From positions 1-57,612 of the forward strand of contig JAQWBL010000005.1 in assembly GCA_028706395.1 (NCBI GenBank): 57,612 nucleotides of DNA, given 5' to 3'. The notes below the pieces were generated by a model. That model had not been told where the DNA came from, searched no databases, and saw only the letters and a program-made list of their open reading frames with translations. Below are positions 43,066 to 51,640 of the stretch, one piece after another (the first letter of the stretch is position 1; every line of letters begins with the position of its first letter). The stretch is from Bacilli bacterium (GTDB lineage Bacteria; Bacillota_I; Bacilli_A; RF39; UBA660). A program made the translations under genes and the position numbers.

Positions 43066-43133
43066 AGTTTTATTTGCTTTACATCACCAATCATTTCATT
43101 AAAAATTTTTTCAATCTGGTAATGCCTATTCAA
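43035..43133 (-). CDS. possible 32-residue small protein
   Basis: A short frame starts at TTG (43133) preceded by AGAGGTGATAAA, a good ribosome-binding site at suitable spacing, and ends inside the bidirectional terminator. The product (MNRHYQIEKIFNEMIG at the start, then DVKQIKLTTYFYMKNK) is mixed helical and shares no motif I know. It is too short to judge by codon use. The upstream sequence includes TTGTCGAAA on the minus strand (an exact 0A-box core at 43186..43192) but no convincing -10/-35 pair. A gene is possible, an untranslated RNA equally so. Confidence 0.35.
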   Translation of the reverse strand: MNRHYQIEKIFNEMIGDVKQIKLTTYFYMKNK

Positions 43134-43277
43134 TTTATCACCTCTTAAATAGACTCTAACATATATTTTTAAAAAAATCGTTGGTTTCGACAAAAGTAGA
43201 ACATAACCGTCAAAAATAATTATATCTTTTTAATAGTAAAAATTGTCTTTTTATAGTATAATTGTAGTGGTGATTAC

Positions 43278-43865
43278 ATGAATTATCCATGCGGAATAAA
43301 AATTGATAGAAAAAAAACGATTAGTTATGGTAATCGTGGGATGAGTTTAGAAAAAGAACTCAATGAAACTAACAACTATTATTTACTAAAAAATATAGCT
43401 GTTATTCATAAAAAACCAACGCCTATCACAATTAAAAAAGTTGATTACATATCACCTACTAGAGTTAAAATAAAAGATGGTTACTTTCAAAAACCGTCAA
43501 CTACTGACTATAATGGTATTTATCGTGGTCAATATATTGACTTTGAAGCCAAAGAAACAAACAAACCAAATTATTTTCCGTTAAGTAACATTCACAAACA
43601 TCAACTTGAACATTTAAAAAAAATAATAACACATGGTGGAATTGGATTTTTAATCGTTAGTTTTAATGCCTATAATGAAATTTTTTATTTAGATGGAAAA
43701 GATTTATTTGATTTTATAAATACTAATACAAGAAAATCAATCCCCTATTCTTATTTTCAAGAAAAAGGACATTTAATTAAAATAAAATTTAATCCTAGAT
43801 TGGATTATTTAAAAATAATAGATGAAATATATTTTAAAGGAGAGTATTATGAAGAAAAATATTGA
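43278..43865 (+). CDS. recU: Holliday junction resolvase RecU
   Basis: RecU cuts four-way DNA junctions and modulates RecA in Gram-positive bacteria. The 195-residue protein has GNRGMSLEKELNETNNYYL (about 19-37), the IYRGQYIDFEAKET stretch (about 86-99) with the PD-(D/E)xK nuclease Asp/Glu-x-Lys residues, and HQLEHLKK. Length is normal. The recU-ponA order with overlapping coding regions (17 bases) is the same as in B. subtilis. ATG is preceded by GTGGTGATTAC. The gene starts a two-gene unit facing nth-dnaD. Confidence 0.93.
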   Translation: MNYPCGIKIDRKKTISYGNRGMSLEKELNETNNYYLLKNIAVIHKKPTPITIKKVDYISPTRVKIKDGYFQKPSTTDYNGIYRGQYIDFEAKETNKPNYFPLSNIHKHQLEHLKKIITHGGIGFLIVSFNAYNEIFYLDGKDLFDFINTNTRKSIPYSYFQEKGHLIKIKFNPRLDYLKIIDEIYFKGEYYEEKY

Positions 43866-46842
43866 AAAATTTAAAAAGATTATAATGAAGAACATGGAGA
43901 ATACACTTATTATTACAGTGAGCATTATTGCTTTAATAATTGGAGCGATTGCTTTTGATTTTTGGTGGGCTTTAATAATTATTGGAGCTTTAAATATTAT
44001 TTTATTTGTGCCACCTCTTTTAAAAAAGAAACCAAAGAAAAAAGGTGATGCTAAAACAACTAGTAGAAGCAGCAATATTAAAAAGATAGCTGCTAGTAAA
44101 AGTAATAGTGTGAAAAAAATAGCTGCTGCAAAAGCAACTAAAGTAAAAAACAAAGTATCTAAATTAGATAAAACGAAAGTATTTAAATATTTATTAATTG
44201 CTTTCTTCTCACTAACAATAATTATAATGCTGTTTGCTATAGTATTCTTCTATATAATAGTTAACAATGCTGAATTTGATCCTGAAAAACTATATCAATC
44301 AGAAGCAACTATTATATATGACAAAGATGGTAAAATAATCACCAAAGTTGGTGGCGAAATGCGTGAAAAGATAACAACTGATGATATGTCTGAATCATTA
44401 ATTGATGCTATCATTGCTACTGAAGATTCAAGATTTTTCCAACATAATGGTTTTGACCTTCCTCGTTTTCTTAAAGCTTCATTCGGTCAAGTTTTAGGAC
44501 AAGATTCCGGTGGTGCTTCAACTTTAACAATGCAAATTGCTAAAAACTATTTAACTTCAACGGAGTCAGAAGGAATTGAAGGTATTATTCGTAAATTTAC
44601 GGATATATACTTATCTATATTTAAAATCGAAAAAAATTATACTAAATTTGAAATATTAGAGTTTTATGCTAATTCAAATTATCTTGGTGGTCGAGATTTT
44701 GGGGGAGCTTATGGTGTTGAACAAGCATCACAATTATATTTTGGAAAGCGTGCTAAAGACTTAACGTTACCAGAAGCTGCTTTAATAGCTGGTTTATTCC
44801 AAGCTCCAAATGGTTATGATCCATATTTATATCCAGATGATGCTGAAGCAAGAAGAAAAACAGTTTTATACTTAATGGAAAGACATGGTTATATAACTAG
44901 TGAAGAGCGAAAAATTGCTGAACAAACAACTGTTCATGATTTAGTTATTAAAAAAGAAAAAACAAGTAGTGGTGAATATGTTGGTGTTATTAACACCGTT
45001 ACTGCTGAAGTTATGGAATTAACTGGTAAAGATCCATTTGAAGTGGCTATGGAAATATATACAACTTTCGATATGGAAAAGCAAAATCATATTAACAAAG
45101 TCTTAAGTGGAGAATTATATACTTGGGAAAATGAAGTTGTTGATGCCGGGATATCTGTATTAGATGTTAAAACTGGTGGTATCGTAGCAATAAGTGCTGG
45201 TCGAAACAAAACTGATTTAAAAGGATACAATCTTGCTACTGATATCAACAGACACATTGGTTCAACTGCTAAACCATTATATGACTACGGCCCTGGCTTT
45301 GAATTTAATAACTGGTCAACTTATCATCCATTTGCTGATGAACCACATACCTATTCAACCGGTGGGGTTATTCAAAACTGGGATGGAAAATATCAAGGGT
45401 TAATAACTTTAAGGGAAGCCCTAAGAACTTCTCGTAATATTCCAGCTTTAAAAGCTTTCCAAGATGTTAGCAATAAAAATATTAAAAAATTTGTTACTTC
45501 ACTTGGTTTAAACCCAGAATTAGAAAGCGGAATTGTTCACGAATCACATGCACTAGGTGGTTATAATGGTGAATCACCTGTTAGTATGTCAGGTGCTTAT
45601 GCAGCCTTTGCTAATGGTGGTTATTATATTGAACCACACTCAGTTACAAAAATTGTCTTTCGTGATACAAACGAAGAAGTAGAACAAAAAGTAAAAAAAG
45701 AAAGAGTTATGAGTGCAGAAACAGCATATATGATGTCAAGTGTTTTACTTGATACTGCTAAATGGGTATCTTATGACCAATGGTATGTTAATGGTGTTAA
45801 TTACTGTGCTAAAACAGGTACAAGTAACTATCCAGATGCAGTCTTTAGAGAACATAATTTACCAAGAAATGCTGTTAATGACTTATGGATTGCTTCATAT
45901 ACTCCTGATTATGCTATTGCTCAATGGTATGGTTATGATAAGATTGATAGTAAGTATTATAATCGTTTTGGTAGTACCCAATTTAGAAGATTATTCCAAG
46001 CTGTTGCTAAAGGAATTTACACCGAAAACAAAGCCTTTACTAAACCCAAAAATGTTATTAGCGTAGAAATTGAAAAAGGAACGAAACCAGCAATGCTGCC
46101 AAGTGAATTTACACCTAAAAATATGAAAATAACGGAATTGTTTAAAAAAGGAACAGAGCCAACTGAAATATCTACAAGATATAGTAAATTGGAAAACCCA
46201 ACTAATTTAAAAGCAGAACAACTTGGTTCTAATGTAAATATAACTTGGACAGCTATCGAAACACCAAGTGCTATTGACAAAACAGCTTTAACTAACTATT
46301 TTAAATCAATCTTTAAAACTGAAAAAGATCAAAATACTTATTTAAATGAACGCCTTGCTTACAATAGTAAAAACATTGGTGAACTTGGATATAATGTTTA
46401 TGTTAAAAATGGAACCGATCTCAAATTATTAGGATTTACTAAAAACACTAATTATACAACAAGTGCTACCTCAGGAAGTGTTACTTACGTTGTTAAAGCT
46501 GCTTACTCAATTTTTAAAGATAATATGAGTAGTGGAGTGGAAGCAACTATTTCTCAAAATTCAAATGAACCACAAATTGAATCAAATTTAATTGGTGATA
46601 GTTTAATCGAGTTAGGTATTAATGATTTTTATTCAGAACCTAATCCAGCAATTAAAGTAATTGAAAATAATAAAGATGTAGCTATAAGTGATATAGAAAT
46701 TACTAAAACAATTACAAATAAAGCAACTAATGAAAAAGTAACTGAAATTGACACTTCAACTACTGGTGAATTTATTATTACTTATGTGGTAAAATATAAA
46801 AATCACAGTCAAACTTATACGAGAAATGTTAAAGTCAAATAA
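43849..46842 (+). CDS. ponA: class A penicillin-binding protein (PBP1 type)
   Basis: The 997-residue bifunctional enzyme has a Lys-rich cytoplasmic N-terminus, a membrane hairpin region (two hydrophobic segments near residues 18-55 and 120-140, the second being the anchor), a GT51 glycosyltransferase domain (EDSRFFQHNGFD, GGASTLTMQIAKN) and a transpeptidase domain (STAKPLYDYGP with the catalytic Ser-x2-Lys, SRNIP as SxN, KTGTSNY as KTG). After the transpeptidase come a fibronectin type III-like domain (NLKAEQLGSNVNITW) and a C-terminal DUF5011/Ig-like domain. ATG 43849 with AAAGGAGAG is chosen over an upstream frame extension. Such added C-terminal domains are known in Firmicutes PBP1. Confidence 0.93.
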   Translation: MKKNIEKFKKIIMKNMENTLIITVSIIALIIGAIAFDFWWALIIIGALNIILFVPPLLKKKPKKKGDAKTTSRSSNIKKIAASKSNSVKKIAAAKATKVKNKVSKLDKTKVFKYLLIAFFSLTIIIMLFAIVFFYIIVNNAEFDPEKLYQSEATIIYDKDGKIITKVGGEMREKITTDDMSESLIDAIIATEDSRFFQHNGFDLPRFLKASFGQVLGQDSGGASTLTMQIAKNYLTSTESEGIEGIIRKFTDIYLSIFKIEKNYTKFEILEFYANSNYLGGRDFGGAYGVEQASQLYFGKRAKDLTLPEAALIAGLFQAPNGYDPYLYPDDAEARRKTVLYLMERHGYITSEERKIAEQTTVHDLVIKKEKTSSGEYVGVINTVTAEVMELTGKDPFEVAMEIYTTFDMEKQNHINKVLSGELYTWENEVVDAGISVLDVKTGGIVAISAGRNKTDLKGYNLATDINRHIGSTAKPLYDYGPGFEFNNWSTYHPFADEPHTYSTGGVIQNWDGKYQGLITLREALRTSRNIPALKAFQDVSNKNIKKFVTSLGLNPELESGIVHESHALGGYNGESPVSMSGAYAAFANGGYYIEPHSVTKIVFRDTNEEVEQKVKKERVMSAETAYMMSSVLLDTAKWVSYDQWYVNGVNYCAKTGTSNYPDAVFREHNLPRNAVNDLWIASYTPDYAIAQWYGYDKIDSKYYNRFGSTQFRRLFQAVAKGIYTENKAFTKPKNVISVEIEKGTKPAMLPSEFTPKNMKITELFKKGTEPTEISTRYSKLENPTNLKAEQLGSNVNITWTAIETPSAIDKTALTNYFKSIFKTEKDQNTYLNERLAYNSKNIGELGYNVYVKNGTDLKLLGFTKNTNYTTSATSGSVTYVVKAAYSIFKDNMSSGVEATISQNSNEPQIESNLIGDSLIELGINDFYSEPNPAIKVIENNKDVAISDIEITKTITNKATNEKVTEIDTSTTGEFIITYVVKYKNHSQTYTRNVKVK

Positions 46843-46870
46843 AAAAAGCCGATAATTTTATCGGTTTTTT
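46841..46870. terminator. bidirectional terminator between ponA and nth
   Basis: AAAAAGCCGATAA with TTATCGGTTTTTT forms a hairpin bordered by A- and T-runs on both sides between two convergent genes. Confidence 0.85.
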
Positions 46871-47520
46871 CAATGCAAAAATGGTTTTCTAATATCATCC
46901 TTACATATATTAATTAATTTACACTTTTGGCACTCAGGGTTTCTCGCTTTACAATGATATCTTCCAAAGAATATTAATTGATGATGTAACTTATTTATTT
47001 TATCTTTAGGAATTAATTTAGTTAATTTCTTTTCAATCGTTAAAACATCGTCTTTTTTATTAACTAATCCAAGTCTAACACTAACCCTTGAAACATGAGT
47101 ATCAACCGCTAAAACAGGTTCTTTATATAAAATACTCAATATAACATTAGTTGTTTTTCTCCCTACTCCAGGAAGACTTTCTAAATATTCACGATCTTGT
47201 GGCACTATTCCATTTTGTTCTTTTAATAATTTATTAGCTATATCAATAATATTTTGAGATTTCTTTTTATATGTACCAATTGGTTTTATAATAGCCATAA
47301 TATCTTCTATATCAGCATTAGCTAAACTTTCCAAATTGGGATACTTTTTAAATAAAATGGCTGTAACCATATTTACTCTAACATCTGTTGTTTGAGCACT
47401 CATCATTACAGCTAATAATAATTCATAATCTTTAGAATAATTTAGTTCACAATCAGCATTTGGAAAAAGTTCCTCCAAATAATCAATAATTTCAGTTATC
47501 AGAATCTTTTTTGTCATCAT
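46870..47520 (-). CDS. nth: endonuclease III, Nth
   Basis: Nth is a DNA glycosylase/AP lyase for oxidised pyrimidines. The 216-residue protein has the helix-hairpin-helix LPGVGRKTTNV (about 116-126; catalytic Lys), the VDTHVSRV Asp (about 139-146) and the C-terminal [4Fe-4S] cluster with Cys spaced 6-2-5 (CKARNPECQKCKLINIC, about 193-209). All key residues are present. Its start overlaps the end of dnaD by 29 bases, matching the dnaD-nth order in Bacillus. It is last in the minus-strand unit that faces recU-ponA. Confidence 0.97.
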   Translation of the reverse strand: MMTKKILITEIIDYLEELFPNADCELNYSKDYELLLAVMMSAQTTDVRVNMVTAILFKKYPNLESLANADIEDIMAIIKPIGTYKKKSQNIIDIANKLLKEQNGIVPQDREYLESLPGVGRKTTNVILSILYKEPVLAVDTHVSRVSVRLGLVNKKDDVLTIEKKLTKLIPKDKINKLHHQLIFFGRYHCKARNPECQKCKLINICKDDIRKPFLH

Positions 47521-48148
47521 TTAACCAATCATAATTAAAAATATCAGGAGTCTCTTTTTTCTTTTTAAACTTTTGCTTTTCTAAATTAACATCAGCTTCT
47601 GTTTTAATCCCCTTTTTAGTCCAATCATATAAAATACGGTCAATATATCTTAAACTAACAGCACCATTATAAACGGCTTCTTTAAGTGCTAAAAGAATTA
47701 ATTCATCGCTTACTTTATTTACTTGCCAACCACTTATCAACTCATATTCAATTGGTGATAAAGGTCTTCCCATTTCTTTTTCAAAATTATCATAAATATT
47801 AGTATTGACAGTTTCAACCTCTTTATCATTAACAATTAAAAATGCTAGTTTTTTATATAAATTATCAAGTGATAAATATTCAACATGAATCTTATTTTCA
47901 ATTTTAACAGTAATTGATAAAACATCTTTAATCGTTAGTTCATTAACCATTTCTAACACTTTACCCGTTTCAATATTCAATACTTCACTAATTTTTTTAG
48001 GATTATATACCTTATTAGAATCGTTAAGTAAATAGATGATCAATATTAATTCCTCATCTTTTATATTCAATTTTTTATAATTAGAAAAGAGAACATATGG
48101 AACAACCATTGTTTTTTCTTTAATTAGATTAATCACTTTTTCCATCAT
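47492..48148 (-). CDS. dnaD: DNA replication protein DnaD
   Basis: DnaD helps load the replicative helicase during initiation and restart. The protein is 218 residues and has the N-terminal winged-helix domain (about 1-100) and a C-terminal DnaB_2 domain with the YxxxIxxxWxxxG-type pattern (the EYELISGWQVNKVS helix, then LALKEAVYNGAVSLRYIDRILYDWTKKGI). ATG 48148 is chosen because the longer frame, starting at 48166, begins inside the -10 box TATAAT (48170..48165). It has its own promoter and leads into nth with a 29-base overlap. Confidence 0.93.
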   Translation of the reverse strand: MMEKVINLIKEKTMVVPYVLFSNYKKLNIKDEELILIIYLLNDSNKVYNPKKISEVLNIETGKVLEMVNELTIKDVLSITVKIENKIHVEYLSLDNLYKKLAFLIVNDKEVETVNTNIYDNFEKEMGRPLSPIEYELISGWQVNKVSDELILLALKEAVYNGAVSLRYIDRILYDWTKKGIKTEADVNLEKQKFKKKKETPDIFNYDWLNDDKKDSDN

Positions 48149-48164
48149 TTTATCACCCAACATC

Positions 48165-48192
48165 ATTATACAATAAAATTTTAACTTTGTAA
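48165..48192 (-). promoter_or_regulatory. promoter of dnaD-nth
   Basis: TATAAT (48170..48165), with TTACAA 16 bases upstream as the -35, on the minus strand. The -10 box overlaps an in-frame ATG, which shows that the real start of dnaD is further down. Confidence 0.65.
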
Positions 48193-48195
48193 CCT

Positions 48196-49287
48196 TTACA
48201 TATAATTACTTTTAACATATTCTTTTAATATATCTTTATCATTTAAAAGTTCTTTTCTCACAATTTTACCTTCAATATCAGTAATAATAGGATTTAAAAA
48301 AGGCCCCGGTTTCTTATCTAAAATCTCACAAATATCCTTAGAAGTAATATTCATTTCACTTCGATTAGTAATATATAATTTATTAAATTGCTCATTAACT
48401 GTTTTTCGATCAACACCTTTTATTTCACCAACAATAGTTGAAATATAAAGACCATATTTATATAAATTCTCACAATCAAACAAATCCTTATTCAACAGTT
48501 CATTAATTAATTTGATTGTTTTTTGTTCATTACTATTAAATTTATAAACATCTAAAACATCCAATTGGGCCCATATTCCAATAAGTGAAGAAGTTACCGT
48601 AATTTTAGATAATTTAGGTATTTCTAAATATTTATCAATTTTAGTTTTCAAAATCAATTCAATTCCATAATTAACATTAGGACTAGAAAATATCTTGTCT
48701 AGTTCTTCTTTTTTTCGTTCATAAGATAGTTTTTTAAGTAGGTAACCATATTTAGTAATATATTTAGATAATTCTTTATCTAGTTCAAAATTAAGCGTTG
48801 TTGCAAATCGAATAGCTCTTAAAATCCTAAGTATGTCCTCTTTTAGACGATATTTAGTTTTACCTATCATTCTTACTATACCAGCATCTAAATCATCCCT
48901 AGCACCCAGCAAATCAATAAATTCACCATTAGAATTAATACATAAAGTATTAATCAAAAAGTCCCTTCTTTTAAGATCTTCTAATAAATCATCAATATAT
49001 TCTATTTTAACCGGTATTCGATTGTTTTCATATTTAATTTCTTTTCTAAAAGTTGTTATCTCAAAATGAACATTACTAAAAATAAGAGTAATGGAACCAT
49101 ATTTTTCGGAATTTAAATTAACATTCGGGAAAATTGCTTTCAATTCCTTAGGTGTTGCATTAGTACAAATATCAACATCCGCACTTTTTTTGTTTAAATA
49201 TAAGTCTCTTGGATAACCTCCAACAATATATGCCTTATATCCTTTTTCTTCAATTTTCTTTAAAACTTTAATAGTTGTCTTTAACAT
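48196..49287 (-). CDS. cca: CCA tRNA nucleotidyltransferase
   Basis: This class II enzyme adds the 3' CCA to tRNAs without a nucleic-acid template. The 363-residue protein has the KAYIVGGYPRDLYLNKKSADVDICT active-site motif (about 18-42; GG and the two catalytic Asp), the FEITTFR (neck) and RRDFLINTLCIN motifs, and the LRAIRFATTLNFELDKE helix. The C-terminal head, body and tail are compact. No HD domain, as usual in Gram-positive enzymes. It lies 18-30 bases before dnaD's promoter and after hup; a GGAGGTG site precedes the ATG. Confidence 0.95.
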   Translation of the reverse strand: MLKTTIKVLKKIEEKGYKAYIVGGYPRDLYLNKKSADVDICTNATPKELKAIFPNVNLNSEKYGSITLIFSNVHFEITTFRKEIKYENNRIPVKIEYIDDLLEDLKRRDFLINTLCINSNGEFIDLLGARDDLDAGIVRMIGKTKYRLKEDILRILRAIRFATTLNFELDKELSKYITKYGYLLKKLSYERKKEELDKIFSSPNVNYGIELILKTKIDKYLEIPKLSKITVTSSLIGIWAQLDVLDVYKFNSNEQKTIKLINELLNKDLFDCENLYKYGLYISTIVGEIKGVDRKTVNEQFNKLYITNRSEMNITSKDICEILDKKPGPFLNPIITDIEGKIVRKELLNDKDILKEYVKSNYM

Positions 49288-49301
49288 AAAAACACCTCCA
49301 A

Positions 49302-49325
49302 GAAAAAAAGGCTTAATGCCTTTTA
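49302..49325 (-). terminator. intrinsic terminator of hup
   Basis: On the minus strand AAAGGC, five-base loop and GCCTTT followed by a T-run, overlapping the hup stop codon. Confidence 0.85.
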
Positions 49326-49595
49326 GTTTAAAGCTTCTTTTAATTTAGAACCTGCTTTAATTGTAACTGCTACTCTAGCAGGAATTTTTACTGTTTCACC
49401 AGTTCTAGGATTACGTCCATCTTTTGCTGGTTTATCCTTAGCTGTGAAAGTACAGAAACCTGTTAAAGTTACTTTATTTCCTTCTTTTAATCCTTTTACT
49501 ACTCCACCCATCATAGCTTCTAAAGCACGAGATGAATCTGCTTTTGTAAGTCCTGTTTCTTCTGCAATGAAATTTACTAAATCTGTTTTAGTCAT
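49323..49595 (-). CDS. hup: nucleoid protein HU (HBsu type)
   Basis: HU is a small dimeric DNA-bending protein that compacts the chromosome. The 90-residue product matches HU throughout: MTKTDLVNFIAEETGLTKAD, then VTLTGFCTFTAKDKPAKDGRNPRTGE with the DNA-contacting arm, and the C-terminal VAVTIKAGSKLKEAL. Length and charge are normal. The gene sits downstream of spoIVA as in B. subtilis (spoIVA-hbs). It has its own promoter (TTGATT-N17-TATTCT) and an AGGAGGTAAAG site, plus a longer transcript possible from a consensus promoter 350 bases upstream. Confidence 0.98.
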   Translation of the reverse strand: MTKTDLVNFIAEETGLTKADSSRALEAMMGGVVKGLKEGNKVTLTGFCTFTAKDKPAKDGRNPRTGETVKIPARVAVTIKAGSKLKEALN

Positions 49596-49946
49596 TCTTT
49601 ACCTCCTATTATTTAAGCAACTATCTTGCTTACATTTAAAGAATACCATTATTTGTAAATAAAATCAATAACTTTTGCAATTTTTTAAGGATTTTATGCA
49701 ATTTAATAGCCATATCTCCCCATTTAATTAAATTAAGGTCTAAAATCAATATTCATGATTTTATCAATTTCGCTTTCACTTTTACTATTGATTTTTTCTT
49801 TTATATTCAAATAGCTTATAAACAATAGAGTCACAGAAATAAAATTACCAGAAAATAATAATTATTATTCTACCACTATTTTTTATATCCTTTTTTAATT
49901 ACTGCTTTACTCATAGTATGTAATGTTCTATAATGTCTACAAATCC
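49596..49946 (-). other. 350-base gene-free stretch under a consensus promoter; decayed small gene?
   Basis: Between hup and the promoter at 49947..49975 no intact gene is seen on the minus strand. Reading from ATG near 49914, a short basic start (MSKAVIKKGYKK) meets a stop; with two frame changes it continues into a hydrophobic segment and an acidic-basic tail (the last part open from about 49836 to 49737). This looks like the remains of a single-pass small membrane protein, but untranslated RNA is equally possible. The inner part also holds the hup promoter (about 49673-49643). Confidence 0.4.
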
Positions 49947-49975
49947 ATTATAAAGCATTATTATTTAAGTGTCAA
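49947..49975 (-). promoter_or_regulatory. perfect consensus promoter with no clear gene
   Basis: TTGACA (49975..49970), 17-base spacer and TATAAT (49952..49947), exact in both boxes. It points toward hup, but the nearest intact coding start is 350 bases away. Confidence 0.85.
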
Positions 49976-50007
49976 AGTTAACCATTAATTATGCTTAAAC
50001 AATTAAA

Positions 50008-50030
50008 AACTTCTGTTATTAACAGAAGTT
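50008..50030 (-). terminator. intrinsic terminator of spoIVA
   Basis: AACTTCTGTTA and TAACAGAAGTT form a near-perfect hairpin followed by a T-run on the minus strand, just beyond the spoIVA stop. Confidence 0.85.
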
Positions 50031-50034
50031 AACT

Positions 50035-51510
50035 TTATAATACAATCGCAAATAAATTTCCAGAACCCTTATTAACTAGCTTAGATAATGTTTGTTGTAA
50101 TTTATATCGAGCATTTTCTGGCATTAGTGATAATTTAGCTTGAATGCCTTCTTTAACAATAACATCAAGACTTCGCCCAAATATTTCACTTTTCCAAATA
50201 TTATCTGGTGCTTGATCATAATCTTTCATTAAGTGATTAATTAATTCTTTACTTTGAAGCTCTGATCCTATAATTGGTTCGAATGTCGATTCAACATCAA
50301 CTCTTATCATATGTATTGAAGGCGCCACTGCTTTAAGTTTTATTCCATAACGGTTTCCTTGTTTAATAATCTCTGGTGTATCAAGTTTCATATCAAGTAA
50401 TGTTGGTGAAGCGACTCCATAACCAGTTTGTTTGACCATTTTAAGAGCGACTTTGATTTGATCATATTCATATTTAGCTTCATTATAATCTTGGAATAGA
50501 CTTAATAATTCAGCACGGTTTTTAATATCAACTCCAATAATATCTTTTAACACTTCGTTATATAGTCCATTTGGAGCATCAAGTGTAACATTTACGACAC
50601 CCGTTGAAGTATCAACATCTGATAAATAAGCCCTGCTTATATATTCACAATCAATAAATGGATTAGTAATCTTATCAACATCTCGCAATTTATCTATTTC
50701 GATAACACTTTCTTTGATTTTTTCAATATATGTTTTTTTAAGCCAGTTATTTGGAGATAAACAGGCAATCCATTCAGGCATCTTAACACTTACTTCAGTA
50801 ACTGGGAATTCATATAATGCTTCTTTTAAAATTGCATAAATATCACGTTCACTCATGTTTTCAATACTAACTGGTATTACGGGGACGGAATGCTCTTCAT
50901 GTAGCTTGTTAGCAAGCCTCTCAGTTTCTGGAAGCATTGGGTGAACTGAGTTTAATAATACAATAAATGGTTTACCAATTTCCTTTAATTCAGTTATTAC
51001 TCTCGTTTCAGCCTCAATGTAATCATTTCTTGATATTTCGCCAATTGAACCATCAGTCGTAATAACAATACCTATACTTGAATGATCTTTGATAACTTTT
51101 TCAGTTCCTATTTCAGCAGCTTCTATAAATGGTATTTCTTCATCATACCATGGTGTTTTAACCATTCTTGGACCATTCTCATCTTCATAACCTTTGGCCC
51201 CTGGAATAACATATCCCACACAATCAACAAGTCTCACGTTTGCACTAAAGGTTTCAATTTGAATTTTAGCAGCATTAGAAGGTACAAATTTTGGTTCTGT
51301 TGTCATGATCATTTTACCTTGAGCACTTTGGGGGATTTCATCAAGAGCTCTTTTTCTTTCATACTCATCAGCAATATTGGGAACAACAAGATTTTCAATA
51401 ACCTTCTTTATAAAAGTTGATTTACCGGTCCTAACAGCCCCCACCACTCCTAAATAAATATCTCCACCTGTTCTCTCGGTGATACTTTTAATTATATCTA
51501 TTTTTTCCAT
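50035..51510 (-). CDS. spoIVA: stage IV sporulation protein A, SpoIVA
   Basis: SpoIVA is an ATPase that polymerises around the forespore and forms the basement layer of the spore coat. The 491-residue protein is normal in length: Walker A GAVRTGKST (about 24-32), the LVDCVGYVIPGAKGYEDENGPRMVKTPW region (about 95-120), TDGSIGE, and the C-terminal KLVNKGSGNLFAIVL tail that contacts the membrane via SpoVM in relatives. It is followed by a terminator and then hup, the Bacillus arrangement. A sigma-E-like promoter precedes it. Its presence is strong evidence for endospore formation. Confidence 0.98.
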   Translation of the reverse strand: MEKIDIIKSITERTGGDIYLGVVGAVRTGKSTFIKKVIENLVVPNIADEYERKRALDEIPQSAQGKMIMTTEPKFVPSNAAKIQIETFSANVRLVDCVGYVIPGAKGYEDENGPRMVKTPWYDEEIPFIEAAEIGTEKVIKDHSSIGIVITTDGSIGEISRNDYIEAETRVITELKEIGKPFIVLLNSVHPMLPETERLANKLHEEHSVPVIPVSIENMSERDIYAILKEALYEFPVTEVSVKMPEWIACLSPNNWLKKTYIEKIKESVIEIDKLRDVDKITNPFIDCEYISRAYLSDVDTSTGVVNVTLDAPNGLYNEVLKDIIGVDIKNRAELLSLFQDYNEAKYEYDQIKVALKMVKQTGYGVASPTLLDMKLDTPEIIKQGNRYGIKLKAVAPSIHMIRVDVESTFEPIIGSELQSKELINHLMKDYDQAPDNIWKSEIFGRSLDVIVKEGIQAKLSLMPENARYKLQQTLSKLVNKGSGNLFAIVL

Positions 51511-51539
51511 ATAATCCCTACTTTCATCTAATTCATTTA

Positions 51540-51568
51540 AATATATGAGAGATTATGATAATATATGA
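51540..51568 (-). promoter_or_regulatory. sigma-E-like promoter of spoIVA
   Basis: TCATATA (51568..51562), 14-base spacer and CATATATT (51547..51540), resembling the mother-cell sigma-E consensus (KMATATT, CATACANT) with one mismatch in each box. It lies 30 bases upstream of the spoIVA ATG. Confidence 0.6.
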
Positions 51569-51610
51569 TACTTAAATATCAATATATTTGTTATTTAATA
51601 ACACTTTAAC

Positions 51611-51640
51611 AAAAAAAGAAGTTATTTTACTAACTCCTCA
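51611..51640 (-). terminator. intrinsic terminator of queH
   Basis: On the minus strand GGAGTTA, six-base loop and TAACTTC (one G-U pair) followed by seven Ts, overlapping the end of queH. Confidence 0.75.
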
